Below, piece after piece: positions 37,266-46,684 of a stretch of 64,000 nt of DNA; within the stretch, counting starts at the first letter, position 1, and every line of letters begins with the position of its first letter. Source of the stretch: a virus; the IMG/VR virus record IMGVR_UViG_3300021197_001026, positions 1 through 64,000 of that record; one strand, given 5' to 3'. Position numbers and translations under genes: made by a program. The notes under the pieces were generated by a model. The model searched no databases, was not told where the DNA came from, and saw only the letters and a program-made list of their open reading frames with translations.

Positions 37266-39998
37266 TTAAGGAGATTCCGATACGCTATAACCACCTATGC
37301 TTTTAGGTGCTGAAGCAGGTTCTTTAACAGTATCAACGCCCTCGAACCCAACACCAAGCCTTGCCGCTAACTCAGAAGCTGTTCTGTTGTATAGCGCAAG
37401 AAGACCGTTTGCTCCCAAAGACTGGACAGTCATTTCATCAAGATTTCTGAGGTATTCTTTTGCTCCATCTAAAGCTGCGGTTCTTAAAAGGTTCTGCTGC
37501 TTTTTCTCATCTCTTTCATCTCTGGCTCTTTGCAGAGTTCCATCCTGCTCTAACTTAGCTATCGCTAAATCATAAGCTGCGCCTTGCTGGAACGCAGCCT
37601 TCTCGGCTTGCGCCTGAGTAAGACCGAAGTCCTTCATGGCATTAACTTCAACAGTCAAAGCTTTTATCTCATCCTCGCTTTCACTCAAAGATTTTTGATA
37701 AGCAGCATCTATTTGAGATTTCTTCAGTCCCATCTGAGCGGCTTGCTGTCTAGACTTCAACGCTCTTCGCTCTGCGTTGCTTGCTGCAACAGCCTTTGCG
37801 GCTCCACTGAGACCAGAACTTAAATCGCCCTTGGCAATACCAGCACCCAAGGCAAGAAGTGCCTGACTGCCTCGCTCTCTGCTCAGCGCCTCCATCTCTG
37901 GTCTCATTTGATCTTCGTATTCTTGGATCAATGTTGAGTAATCTAGCCCAGGTCGCTGTCGATCACGGATAGCGTCAGCAAGAGTATTTGATTTATTTAA
38001 TGCGTTAAGAGCGCCAGAACCTTCTCCTGTCAGAGCAGTCTTGTAATCAGCGATCCTTTGGTCAAGACCACTAAGAAGGGTTGAGCCTGTGCCCTGAACG
38101 GATTTACCAGCGGCACCGTCTCTGTTGGTATCCTTCTGGTCTACTGAAGTTGATCTATCTGATGCACTTGAAGCTGTGTCTGGTCTACCGGCGAGGTCAA
38201 CAACCTCTGGATCAACAGCAGTTCCTGTCTCCACACCCCTTTTAGCATCAACCTGAACAGCACTAGACTGGTTGTTGGCTATATCAATTAAGTTCTCTGC
38301 CATGTTAAAGCGAGGGCTACCCACGCCAGGTATTTCTATTCCAGCAGCTTCAAAAGCAGCGGCTAATGGGCCTGCCGTTTGTGGAGTTATGTCGCTTTGT
38401 ATGCTCCCAAATTCTTCTCTATAAGAAGGCAAGGCTGTACGTTCGCCCATTGTTAAAGGCTCGCCTCTTTCTGCTTTAGCGACGATATCTTGATATGCAG
38501 ACATCCTACTATCCGAAAGATCATAGTCTATGCTTTTAGCCCCCGATGCCCCCATACCAGACCTGACTACTCCGTATGGCCCCCTACTCCTTACTGGTCG
38601 TCGCTGACTGGCAAAGGCTTTCTGTTCTTCCGTTAGCTCTGGGCCAGCCATCATCTGATTGATTCTGTCTACAATACTCATGCTTTCTTCTGACTGAGTA
38701 AAATCACCAACAGCAGGGCTTGCTTCTCTTCCACGCCTAGCTTCAGATCCAGCGATCAACTGTTCTATCAACGCAGTATCTTGTGGTGCTGGCGCATCGA
38801 ATGTTCCTACGGCAGGACTTGGTTCTCTGTTACGTCTTTCTTCAGAACCAGCAATCAACTCTTCTATTAAGGCATTGTTTATTGTCGGGGGGGCATCGAA
38901 TGTGCCTACTGCTGCACCCGCCTCTTGATTACGCCGCGCTTGAGATTCTGCGACTAGTTGCGCTGCCAAGGCAGAGTTATCAACCGCTGGCGGGGCGCTG
39001 ACTGGAGCAGACCCATCAACGCTAGATGGAGGTAGCATATCTGAACCAAGCAGATTACCTACGTCACGTCGGCCTGTAGCTGGAGGTGGTGCAAGCGAAG
39101 TGTTAATTGCTTGTCTATATGAAGCAAAGTCAGGCATGGCGAAGTCAGGCATGGCAAAGCCTGCTTGAGCGACAGGACTCGCTGGGGTAGACCTTAGAGA
39201 TTGTATCTGAGCTTGCAAGGCATCTGCCGTTCCCTCTGGGGCACTACCTATTCCTCTTTGTGAGGGCATTGGCATTTCGTCAGGAACATTTGGCAGTGTC
39301 TGAGACTGTGCCATCTCTCTAGTGGTGAAGCCGACTTGAGGAGATAACAGATCATCTGTTGTTCTTGGTTCAATAAACTCCATACCTGCTGGGATATTTC
39401 CCTGTTGTCTTGCAAAGATGTCAGCATATGCATCTTGACTGTAAGCATCAGGCTGCATAGTCGCTTCCATAGTCCCTAGCGTCGGCAAACCAAGCTGAGC
39501 CATCTGCGACTCATTAAGCTCTAGCCTACGAATCTCTTGTGCAATCTGCTCATCAGTCAAACCTTGCGCCCTTAACTCTGCAAGTCTTGGGTCATCAACG
39601 AAGGGAGTGGCGCTACCATTAGCCATCTGAACTACACCACCCGCATACATACCCATAGGAGGCTGCTGCATCGGCATCTGTGGAGGCATTTGTGGAGGCA
39701 TACCTTGCTGCATTCCCTGCGGAGGCATACCTTGTGGCGGCATAGATGGCGCACCAGCAAGCGCCTGCATCTCAGGCTGCGGGGCACCCATAGCAGCAAT
39801 ACCCTGCTGCATCACCTGATCCTTCACAGTGCCTTGATTCTCTTGTCGTTTCTGAAACCGTTGACGCATGTCACCACGCCGCTGTATCTCGGATACGACT
39901 AAAAACTGTGGAACTTGTCCTGTAGGCTGCTTGGCTTCCTTCTGTAAGGCTTGATCAGGCAAGCCTTTGATCATGTCTTCGATTTCTAATATGTTCAC
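37266..39998 (-). CDS. Internal virion protein candidate, 910 aa, Gln/Met/Pro-rich
   Basis: The protein begins MNILEIEDMIKGLPDQALQ, then GQVPQFLVVSEIQRR, a start found in many phage ejection-gene clusters. A Pro/Met/Gln-rich stretch (about residues 75-120) follows. Around residues 330-440 it has three repeats of about 33 residues with LIAGSEARRxREASPAVGTFDA. The C-terminal region is a coiled coil (QRARDERDEKKQQN). It is adjacent to the giant LPD38-type gene. Co-ejection with DNA is inferred. Confidence 0.72.
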   Translation of the reverse strand: MNILEIEDMIKGLPDQALQKEAKQPTGQVPQFLVVSEIQRRGDMRQRFQKRQENQGTVKDQVMQQGIAAMGAPQPEMQALAGAPSMPPQGMPPQGMQQGMPPQMPPQMPMQQPPMGMYAGGVVQMANGSATPFVDDPRLAELRAQGLTDEQIAQEIRRLELNESQMAQLGLPTLGTMEATMQPDAYSQDAYADIFARQQGNIPAGMEFIEPRTTDDLLSPQVGFTTREMAQSQTLPNVPDEMPMPSQRGIGSAPEGTADALQAQIQSLRSTPASPVAQAGFAMPDFAMPDFASYRQAINTSLAPPPATGRRDVGNLLGSDMLPPSSVDGSAPVSAPPAVDNSALAAQLVAESQARRNQEAGAAVGTFDAPPTINNALIEELIAGSEERRNREPSPAVGTFDAPAPQDTALIEQLIAGSEARRGREASPAVGDFTQSEESMSIVDRINQMMAGPELTEEQKAFASQRRPVRSRGPYGVVRSGMGASGAKSIDYDLSDSRMSAYQDIVAKAERGEPLTMGERTALPSYREEFGSIQSDITPQTAGPLAAAFEAAGIEIPGVGSPRFNMAENLIDIANNQSSAVQVDAKRGVETGTAVDPEVVDLAGRPDTASSASDRSTSVDQKDTNRDGAAGKSVQGTGSTLLSGLDQRIADYKTALTGEGSGALNALNKSNTLADAIRDRQRPGLDYSTLIQEYEDQMRPEMEALSRERGSQALLALGAGIAKGDLSSGLSGAAKAVAASNAERRALKSRQQAAQMGLKKSQIDAAYQKSLSESEDEIKALTVEVNAMKDFGLTQAQAEKAAFQQGAAYDLAIAKLEQDGTLQRARDERDEKKQQNLLRTAALDGAKEYLRNLDEMTVQSLGANGLLALYNRTASELAARLGVGFEGVDTVKEPASAPKSIGGYSVSESP

Positions 39999-40000
39999 TA

Positions 40001-41788
40001 TCAGCCTCTCATGGCGTTATACAGACCTACACCGCCGATACCGGCACCAAGCAACTGTTGTGTATCACTTGGGCCACCGAATGTAGCTGTTGATGTGCCT
40101 GGTGTAACAGGTAGTCCCTGAAGCATCTGGCTAAAGAATGCAAGCTGCTCTCTTGGGAACGCTTGTTGTCGCAAGAAGTCTTGATAACCCAAGTCGAGGC
40201 CACGCTGTTGAGAACCTCTTCTGATCTCGCCAGCCGCCTGCAAGTTACGCAACCGCTCGAAAGCCATACGCTGCTCATCAGTGCCTAGCTGACCAAGAAG
40301 CCTTGAAGCATCAAGCTGTTGGCCTCTTGTTGCACGATCAGCATCCATACCAGCAAACCCAAGACGGGCGCGTGTTTCTGCAAGCTGGGCGTTCTCTGCT
40401 CTTGCTCGCATACGAGCTTCATTTTCAGCCTGATTAACACGCTCTTGAATTTCTTGTGCGCTAAGACCAAGCCTTGCAGCTTCTTGTCTAGCAGACTCTT
40501 GAGCTTGGAATACAGCACGGTTTTCTTGTTGCTGTGCCAAACGCATCTGTTCGTTCTGGCTGAACTGATCCTGCTGGAATCGCTCTTGTGCTTGCCTTGC
40601 AGCGTCTTCCTGCTGTTGTGCAGTCATTCCCATCTCGGCAGCACGTTGTCTTGCTTGCTCTGCTGCTTGGAACGCTTGCTGCTGGAACTGCTCGCGTTGT
40701 GCCGCAACATCAGCGGTCTGACCAAATGCAGACTGACGGAACTGTTCCTGAGCTTGTCGTGCTGCATCAGCTTGTTGCTGGGCTGTCATGCCCATTTCAG
40801 CGGCACGTTGTTTCGCTTGTTCGCCTGCCTGATAAGCCGACTGACTGAACGCTTCACGTTGCTGCTGAGCCTGATCTAGCTGACCAGCAGCAGTCAAACC
40901 ATACTGAGCTTCTTGCAGTCTAGCTGCACGGTCAGCCTCAAATGCTTGTTGTGCTTGATCAAACGCTGCTTGACCACCTCGAGTTTGTATGTCGGCAAGC
41001 TGCTGACCCAAGTTGCGCTCTCGTTCTGACTGCATGATCGCTTCACGATAACCACCAAGACCACCTGATGAGGCTGCTTGTTGCGATATGTTTGCCCCTT
41101 GGATGTCAGACTGGCGTTGAGCTTCTCGTTTTTCTATGTCCGTCACCAACTGCTGGTACGGGTTCATATAAGATTCTAGTGTTGCAGGATCAGCGATGGT
41201 GCCTGCTTGAAAGCCTGAGCCTAAGTCCATCTCACCTGTGTATTGAGACTGTATGTCTCTAGCTTGATATCCAGGATCAAACGTGCCTGCTTGATAGCCA
41301 CTTTCTAGCGGCCCCATATCAAAACCTGACTGACGCTCTCTGGCCTGATAACCAGGGTCAAAGGTTCCGGCCTGATATCCAACACCACGCTGACCAGCAT
41401 TATACCCTTGGCCTAAGAAGTCGGCCTGATAACCACTGCCAATATCACCCGCCTGATATCCTGAGTACTGCATCGGAGGTCTAAACCCACTAGCGATATC
41501 CATACCCATACCGACATCTTGAAAGCCCACATTAGCGGCGATGTTCGATGCGTCAGTGATCTGTTGTGGAGTACCTGCCTGAGCCATCTCAGCCATACCT
41601 TGCATGCCGTACTGCTCAAAGGGATCGAACTCAGCAATACGTTGACCAGGAAACGCCTCATAAGGGCGAGTTGATTCGTATACAGTTCTACCTAGCAGTT
41701 CCTGAAAAAATGGTTCTGCATACTCAGGAAGATTTGTTTGTGTTACTACGCTCTCTTGAACGCCACCGCCGCCACCACCTTTACTCAT
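40001..41788 (-). CDS. Internal virion protein candidate, 595 aa, coiled coil and GYQA repeats
   Basis: The start MSKGGGGGGVQESVV at 41788 is used, not the longer frame to 41842. An N-terminal region (NLPEYAEPFFQELLGRTVYE) is followed by repeats with GYQAG and DPGYQA (about residues 125-215). A very Gln/Ala/Arg-rich coiled coil comes next, with repeated RAAEMGMTAQQQxDAARQAQ. This architecture is common in phage ejection proteins that form a trans-envelope tube. Position between GNAT-like and 910-aa genes supports this. Confidence 0.72.
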   Translation of the reverse strand: MSKGGGGGGVQESVVTQTNLPEYAEPFFQELLGRTVYESTRPYEAFPGQRIAEFDPFEQYGMQGMAEMAQAGTPQQITDASNIAANVGFQDVGMGMDIASGFRPPMQYSGYQAGDIGSGYQADFLGQGYNAGQRGVGYQAGTFDPGYQARERQSGFDMGPLESGYQAGTFDPGYQARDIQSQYTGEMDLGSGFQAGTIADPATLESYMNPYQQLVTDIEKREAQRQSDIQGANISQQAASSGGLGGYREAIMQSERERNLGQQLADIQTRGGQAAFDQAQQAFEADRAARLQEAQYGLTAAGQLDQAQQQREAFSQSAYQAGEQAKQRAAEMGMTAQQQADAARQAQEQFRQSAFGQTADVAAQREQFQQQAFQAAEQARQRAAEMGMTAQQQEDAARQAQERFQQDQFSQNEQMRLAQQQENRAVFQAQESARQEAARLGLSAQEIQERVNQAENEARMRARAENAQLAETRARLGFAGMDADRATRGQQLDASRLLGQLGTDEQRMAFERLRNLQAAGEIRRGSQQRGLDLGYQDFLRQQAFPREQLAFFSQMLQGLPVTPGTSTATFGGPSDTQQLLGAGIGGVGLYNAMRG

Positions 41789-42296
41789 CGTCAAAACTCC
41801 TTTCGTAGACCACATACGACCTAGAAAAACCATCTTGCTCAAGCCACTTCCAGAAACCCATTCGGGCCGTAGCTTCTATACCTGAGCAACCGTTATCTTT
41901 ACCCCAATCCTTAAATCTTTCCAGCATATCCCAGACCCAATCATTGAATCTGTCGCCGCCTAGAAACTGCACAACAACCATTCGCTTCTCTGGATATTGA
42001 ATAATCTCAGTGGTGCCAACGCCATCTATGTTGTGAGCTTCATCAAATGCAACCCACAACTGCTGGTTGCCGTTCAGAATCGACGCATACAAGAACTCCA
42101 TGTTCCATCGACCTTGAGACCTCTTCACCGCTCTAGCCAACTGATCCCTGACATCAGGCCAAAGGCTGTTCAGGTAGTTGGTAGGCACCATTGTGATGGT
42201 GTGAGTTATCTCTCTAGGCAAGTCTTTCCGAGAAACCTTTGGCTCTCTAGAAATGTCTTCTATTCTGCTTGCGTCAAACTCTAGTAGGCTGCTCAT
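41781..42296 (-). CDS. GNAT-like internal virion protein
   Basis: This 171-aa protein has a fold pattern of GNAT proteins: a beta-strand region QLWVAFDEAHNIDGVGTTEI and KRMVVVQFLGGD, then a helix DWVWDMLERFKDWGKDNGC, and GFWKWLEQDGFSRSY near the C-terminus. Small GNAT-like proteins sit in the ejection cluster of many podoviruses, comparable to T7 internal virion protein A. An acetyltransferase activity is uncertain. Confidence 0.62.
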   Translation of the reverse strand: MSSLLEFDASRIEDISREPKVSRKDLPREITHTITMVPTNYLNSLWPDVRDQLARAVKRSQGRWNMEFLYASILNGNQQLWVAFDEAHNIDGVGTTEIIQYPEKRMVVVQFLGGDRFNDWVWDMLERFKDWGKDNGCSGIEATARMGFWKWLEQDGFSRSYVVYERSFDDE

Positions 42297-44308
42297 GCTG
42301 GCAATGCACCTCCGGCTTTAGCACCCAGCGGTGCAGGTTGTTGCATGGTTCCTGTTCGATCTTGGCGAACACGATCCATCATCCCCTCTAACTCTTGAAC
42401 ACCAGAGTTTGTATCGCCATCACCTATGCCAGAAACGACATCAGCAGGGACAATGAACTCACCAGGAGACACAGCTACGGGTTGTTGATCACCGATCATG
42501 CCTGGCACCTGATCATCCATACCTTTGCCTTCGCCTTGAATGACACCTTCTTTCTGTGAATTAGGTACAACAGACTCAAGCACCTGTGACCTAAGCATTT
42601 GGAATGCCTCAGAACCGAACTCATCAATGAATCGGTTAATCACAATCTCTGCTTGCTCTTCAGGCAATCTGCCAAGTAGCGCCATAGATACTTGCTCAAT
42701 GAGCATCATTGCAGCCGACTGATCCATCTGACCAGTGGTGTCACCACCTTCCTGCATGCCATACCTAGAGCCATACGTCTGAGCCATAACTTCATCGAAG
42801 TAATCTTGACCGCCTCTGCCTTCTTCTTCGTATTTGTCCACAACGTTTTGCGCGGCTTTGCGCTTTCTTGTTGAAGCAGACTTTCTATCAAGTATTTCTT
42901 GAGCAGCTTGTACGTTCGCAGGAAGAGACCTAGCGCCAGCCATGCCGCCACCCTTACCAACAGCGCCAATCCCTTGATATAAAGATGGGTCTATAGGCAT
43001 TCCAGCACCAGGTATTCCTGCATTTGCGCTACCAGCTTTAACCGCTTCTAAAGCAGCGTCTGACTCAGCTTCTGTTGGCTGTCTGAAGTAACTAATCTCA
43101 GGCTGAAACCCAGGTCTAGCGCCAACAAGCTCTTCTGGCTTAATCACCTCTGGCCCTCGAAGCCTAGACTGCCGCCCTGCTGGAGCACCGAATCCACCCA
43201 TAGTGCCGACATTCCCAAGGTTTACTCCTCGAATCTCTCCTGGGCCACCCTCTCTCATTTGAACAGGTTGTCTGCCCATCATTTGTAGTTCTGCGTGACG
43301 GCGCTGGAAGTCATCTGGGTTTATAGAGGTGATACCACCGCCCATCATTCCGTAATCACGTCCGTATTCCTTGGAGTAATCAATGCCGTAGTCAGATCCA
43401 GCTTGTCGGATAGACGCATCGACAATGCCTTGAGCATCTCGAAGGTCTTGCTCCTTCTCTGCTGCTCGCTCACCGTACATACGATCCATTTCTTCCTGCT
43501 GCCTGAACGCAGCACGTTGACCTTCGCCTATAGCGATAGGTGCTGCTGCCATTGGATTCAAAAGACCTTTTGCTGTCGCTCCTAAACCTTCTGCAACACC
43601 ACCCTCAGTTCCTGGAAAAACCCCAGCGGGTTGCTTGCCTCGAATAACGTCTAGGGGAGTCATAGATGAAGCACCCGCTTGGGCATCGGTTAGAGCTTTT
43701 GTTGCTGTTGTGGCATCTACACTTGCAGGGAGTTGTGAAAGGGCGTCAGCAGTAAGTGTGCCTTTAGCGCCTATTTGCGCCCCAGAGACCGCTGCATCTG
43801 CCGCCTTTGTTGCATCTGCCGCTGCTTTAGCTGCCTGATCAACACCAGCAAGAGCTTTTGCTCCAGTCTCGAAAGCCTTACCAATCCCGAAGCCCGTGAG
43901 TCCAGATATCAGACCCTCTTTAATGTCGCCAGTCACTGCCGTAGTAGCTAGACCAGAACCAATTGCGCTCGCGGCGGGAGCAGATAAACCTGCAAGCGTA
44001 CCAGCAAGGCCGGTTCCAGCAGCAGCCCCTGCACCAACAGTGCCCAAGCCCAATGCGCCAGCGCCAGAAGCAAGCGCCCCTGTGATGGTGCTACCGAACA
44101 TGCTACCCAGCAGTGGAGCGAGGAAAGGCAAGAAAGCCTCCGGCTGTCCTGTCATCGGGTTGGTTGTGAGTTGCCCTGTGGGCGACAGAGAGGCTATACC
44201 AGCCACCTCTATCGGGTTCATGTGAACCATCATGCTGTCGCCGTATCGGCCTTGCTGGGCCATCTGCTGCGCCATAGGCTGCATTGGGAACATGTTTGGA
44301 TTGTTCAT
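42293..44308 (-). CDS. Internal virion/tail protein, 671 aa, Ala/Gly-rich
   Basis: The N-terminus MNNPNMFPMQPMAQQMAQQ is followed by LPFLAPLLGSMFGSTITGAL and a long Ala/Gly stretch (about residues 80-160), which could insert in membranes. The C-terminal part contains SPGEFIVPADVVSGIGDGDT, as in phage proteins annotated as minor or injection proteins. It overlaps the GNAT-like gene by 4 bp. A role in genome ejection is inferred from cluster position. Confidence 0.68.
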   Translation of the reverse strand: MNNPNMFPMQPMAQQMAQQGRYGDSMMVHMNPIEVAGIASLSPTGQLTTNPMTGQPEAFLPFLAPLLGSMFGSTITGALASGAGALGLGTVGAGAAAGTGLAGTLAGLSAPAASAIGSGLATTAVTGDIKEGLISGLTGFGIGKAFETGAKALAGVDQAAKAAADATKAADAAVSGAQIGAKGTLTADALSQLPASVDATTATKALTDAQAGASSMTPLDVIRGKQPAGVFPGTEGGVAEGLGATAKGLLNPMAAAPIAIGEGQRAAFRQQEEMDRMYGERAAEKEQDLRDAQGIVDASIRQAGSDYGIDYSKEYGRDYGMMGGGITSINPDDFQRRHAELQMMGRQPVQMREGGPGEIRGVNLGNVGTMGGFGAPAGRQSRLRGPEVIKPEELVGARPGFQPEISYFRQPTEAESDAALEAVKAGSANAGIPGAGMPIDPSLYQGIGAVGKGGGMAGARSLPANVQAAQEILDRKSASTRKRKAAQNVVDKYEEEGRGGQDYFDEVMAQTYGSRYGMQEGGDTTGQMDQSAAMMLIEQVSMALLGRLPEEQAEIVINRFIDEFGSEAFQMLRSQVLESVVPNSQKEGVIQGEGKGMDDQVPGMIGDQQPVAVSPGEFIVPADVVSGIGDGDTNSGVQELEGMMDRVRQDRTGTMQQPAPLGAKAGGALPA

Positions 44309-44637
44309 TAGCTGGTCTCCACTCCAAAGAGGTTAAAGCTTACATTGGCGGCACTGGCGTAAACCTTAACCACATCTGCTTGAGAAAGGCACATCCCGAT
44401 CACAACCGTTCTAGAGGTGGTTGCTGCGAGAGCTTCATCGAAAAATATAAATTGCTTGTCATCTGCTGACGCACCACCCACATGGATGCTCACCCTGAAC
44501 GTGATAGCAGATCCGCTTCGGTTGCATATCACCAGTGAACTTACTGTGGTCTGGGCTAGATTAGGTGTCGTGTACAACGTGGTCGTTGTCGTTGCTGATA
44601 CATCAACTTGACCAAGTACCTTGATAACGTCTGTCAC
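44308..44637 (-). CDS. Small beta-rich tail-associated protein, 109 aa
   Basis: The protein begins MTDVIKVLGQVDVSATTTTT and contains ICNRSGSAITFRVSIHVGG and VIGMCLSQADVVKVYAS, a compact beta-sandwich-like family common beside tail genes. It is encoded between the 64-aa gene and the 671-aa gene with 1-4 bp overlaps. A tail or collar component is likely. Confidence 0.7.
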   Translation of the reverse strand: MTDVIKVLGQVDVSATTTTTLYTTPNLAQTTVSSLVICNRSGSAITFRVSIHVGGASADDKQFIFFDEALAATTSRTVVIGMCLSQADVVKVYASAANVSFNLFGVETS

Positions 44638-44828
44638 GATGCACCCATCAACAAGAACTGGAACCTACGCATGGCAAGCGATCCCGTCTTGTCACCTTGA
44701 GTCTTGGCTTGAATCACATCGTTTTCGATCTGATCCATAGCTTGTTCGATTGTTCTACGAGTGATTGCCTCATTACCGACATCGTATTCTGGGGCAGGCA
44801 CCGGCAGTGGATTCTGTCTAGTCGCCAT
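44634..44828 (-). CDS. Small helical protein, 64 aa
   Basis: The protein begins MATRQNPLPVPAPEYDVGNE and carries one helix (TIEQAMDQIENDVIQA), ending FQFLLMGAS. It overlaps the tail-hub gene by one base. It is probably a minor tail component, and no function is known to me. Confidence 0.7.
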   Translation of the reverse strand: MATRQNPLPVPAPEYDVGNEAITRRTIEQAMDQIENDVIQAKTQGDKTGSLAMRRFQFLLMGAS

Positions 44829-46684
44829 TACCGTCTACCGTCCTGTCTCATATCAAATCGCAGATCACCTAGTCGCCATCCAAAGCCAGAACCTGTGCTT
44901 TCAACCCGAACAACGGCATGCCTAGCTCGAGTCCTTATGTTTGATTGCGTGGTGCTAGGTGTAACAGTCGCAGTAGCTTGTGTTGTTGGGGTCTCTAAGG
45001 GGAAGTTGCTGCCCTTAATGGTGAAGTCGATTGACGCATCTTCTGTAGTTCCGCTGAACTTAAAGTCAGGGATGATCCTGCTGATCATCATAAAGCGATC
45101 ACCTTCAGCAATCTCAAGATCACCTGACTCTACAAACGCAGTCATGGCTGATCCGTCATCATCGAATCCAGTTTCTTGGTTGTACAGGTAATTAGCATCT
45201 GTCACCCCAGTATTCACAGATGACGCGATAGGGTTCGAGGCTTGCGAGTAACCCATCCATGCGCCCCGATCCAACGTCCCAACAGCCCAAAGATTCTCTG
45301 CGTAATTGTACGATACATAGTTCGTAATCTCTGTGTCGCCTGTACCCACTGGGTAGAACCATATGACCTCTGAGAAGTCATTGTTCTCGGCAGCAAACAC
45401 CTTGAACGCTTGGCCCTTGTTGAGATTAGAAAAGACATGCTCTTTTACGCTACACGGCAGTGGCTGGACTGACCCGTTGTAGACATAAAAACCACCTGAA
45501 TCCATGAAGTAGACCGAACCTCTAGCGTTTACCGCTGCGTTAGGTGAGATCATAGATATGTCAGTGCTTAGCGTTGCAAACTGGAATGTGAACGGGGCAC
45601 CTACAAATCGCATTGAGTGAAGGCTGACATCTGTAAACACAAGGATCTCTTGCCTTGTTTGAACAGCACCAACGATCTGGGAGCCGGAGTTTATTCGTAC
45701 ACCACCAGCAGTGTTTGTTGCTGTTGGCGTCCAGTCAGCAGCGTTCTCTTGATCTGAGAAGCGTATAAACAATGGATCAATGTTGGATGAGCCAATCGGG
45801 TTAGTGCCAAACGCTATAACGTGTTGATCTATATCAGAAACTAAAACCTGCAACGCAACGGTTGGCACATTAGATGCGCTGCCCAAAGCTGTGGCGTTGA
45901 TCGCTCTAGCACCAGTACCAGAAGACTCGTCCCAGTAGAAGATGCCGCCACCCCTGATGTTGAAGATCAAGTCCTCACCAAAGTTATCCTGACTAATCAA
46001 GCGCAACTGACCGGCAGCAGCAACACTGCTAGAGCTACCCCAAGTGCCAGAACCCCATGTGCCAGCACCCCAGCCAGTGCCTTGAACAAACGTGTTCAGA
46101 CCTGTATTGATCTGATACGCAGCCACTGTTGAGCTACCACCGTTGCCACTGTCGCTTGCGTTGGCGGTCACAGTCGCACCACTAGTATCTTTCGCCACGA
46201 TGGTGAAGGTGTTTGTCGTGGGCACAGAAGCAATTTGATACTCCTGATTTAAGACCGATGCGATTACATTACCGCCCAAAGATGCTGCATCAGAGAAGGT
46301 AACGAAGTCATTGACCACTGCACCGTGTGCAGTCTCAGTGACGGTGATAGTTGAGGAACCATTAGTAGCTGCAAAGGTCGCGTCACCCGCGCTAGTGGTC
46401 AGCCTGATCGGTGTGACATCGTTGTATCCAGAGCCTTCTGCTACATAGAACTTTAGATTGGTGCCAATCCCAATGTAGTTTATTGATTCGAGCGAAGCCC
46501 AGTGATGAAGTGATCGGCACACACCAAGAAAGCTTTGATCAGAGTACTTAGTCCAACCGCCAATCTTTTCTACTCGGCCTTGCCTGAACCTGATCTTGTC
46601 AGAGTCAAACCAGCCAGCATCGGCTGTGTATTCGGTGCCTTCTTTGTTAACGCCTGGGGCGAACTGTACCTTCGCCAGCGTCAT
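44828..46684 (-). CDS. P22 gp10-like tail hub/packaged DNA stabilisation protein
   Basis: The start MTLAKVQFAPGVNKEGTEYT, then DSDKIRFRQGRVEKIGGW, is typical for P22 gp10-like hub proteins. The middle has beta-propeller-like repeats (FIRFSDQENAADWTPTATN, RQEILVFTDVSLHSMRF, GSVYFMDSGGFYVYNG). The 618-aa length fits. This protein forms the hub below the adaptor and plugs the portal. An internal insertion of about 60 residues (DTSGATVTANASDSGNGG) looks like an added domain. Confidence 0.8.
   Translation of the reverse strand: MTLAKVQFAPGVNKEGTEYTADAGWFDSDKIRFRQGRVEKIGGWTKYSDQSFLGVCRSLHHWASLESINYIGIGTNLKFYVAEGSGYNDVTPIRLTTSAGDATFAATNGSSTITVTETAHGAVVNDFVTFSDAASLGGNVIASVLNQEYQIASVPTTNTFTIVAKDTSGATVTANASDSGNGGSSTVAAYQINTGLNTFVQGTGWGAGTWGSGTWGSSSSVAAAGQLRLISQDNFGEDLIFNIRGGGIFYWDESSGTGARAINATALGSASNVPTVALQVLVSDIDQHVIAFGTNPIGSSNIDPLFIRFSDQENAADWTPTATNTAGGVRINSGSQIVGAVQTRQEILVFTDVSLHSMRFVGAPFTFQFATLSTDISMISPNAAVNARGSVYFMDSGGFYVYNGSVQPLPCSVKEHVFSNLNKGQAFKVFAAENNDFSEVIWFYPVGTGDTEITNYVSYNYAENLWAVGTLDRGAWMGYSQASNPIASSVNTGVTDANYLYNQETGFDDDGSAMTAFVESGDLEIAEGDRFMMISRIIPDFKFSGTTEDASIDFTIKGSNFPLETPTTQATATVTPSTTQSNIRTRARHAVVRVESTGSGFGWRLGDLRFDMRQDGRR

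Noticed and set aside
40319-40879. 186-aa plus-strand ORF over the 595-aa coiled-coil gene
   Set aside because: Leu/Cys/Ser-rich complement of a Gln-rich coiled coil; no ribosome site and opposite to operon direction.
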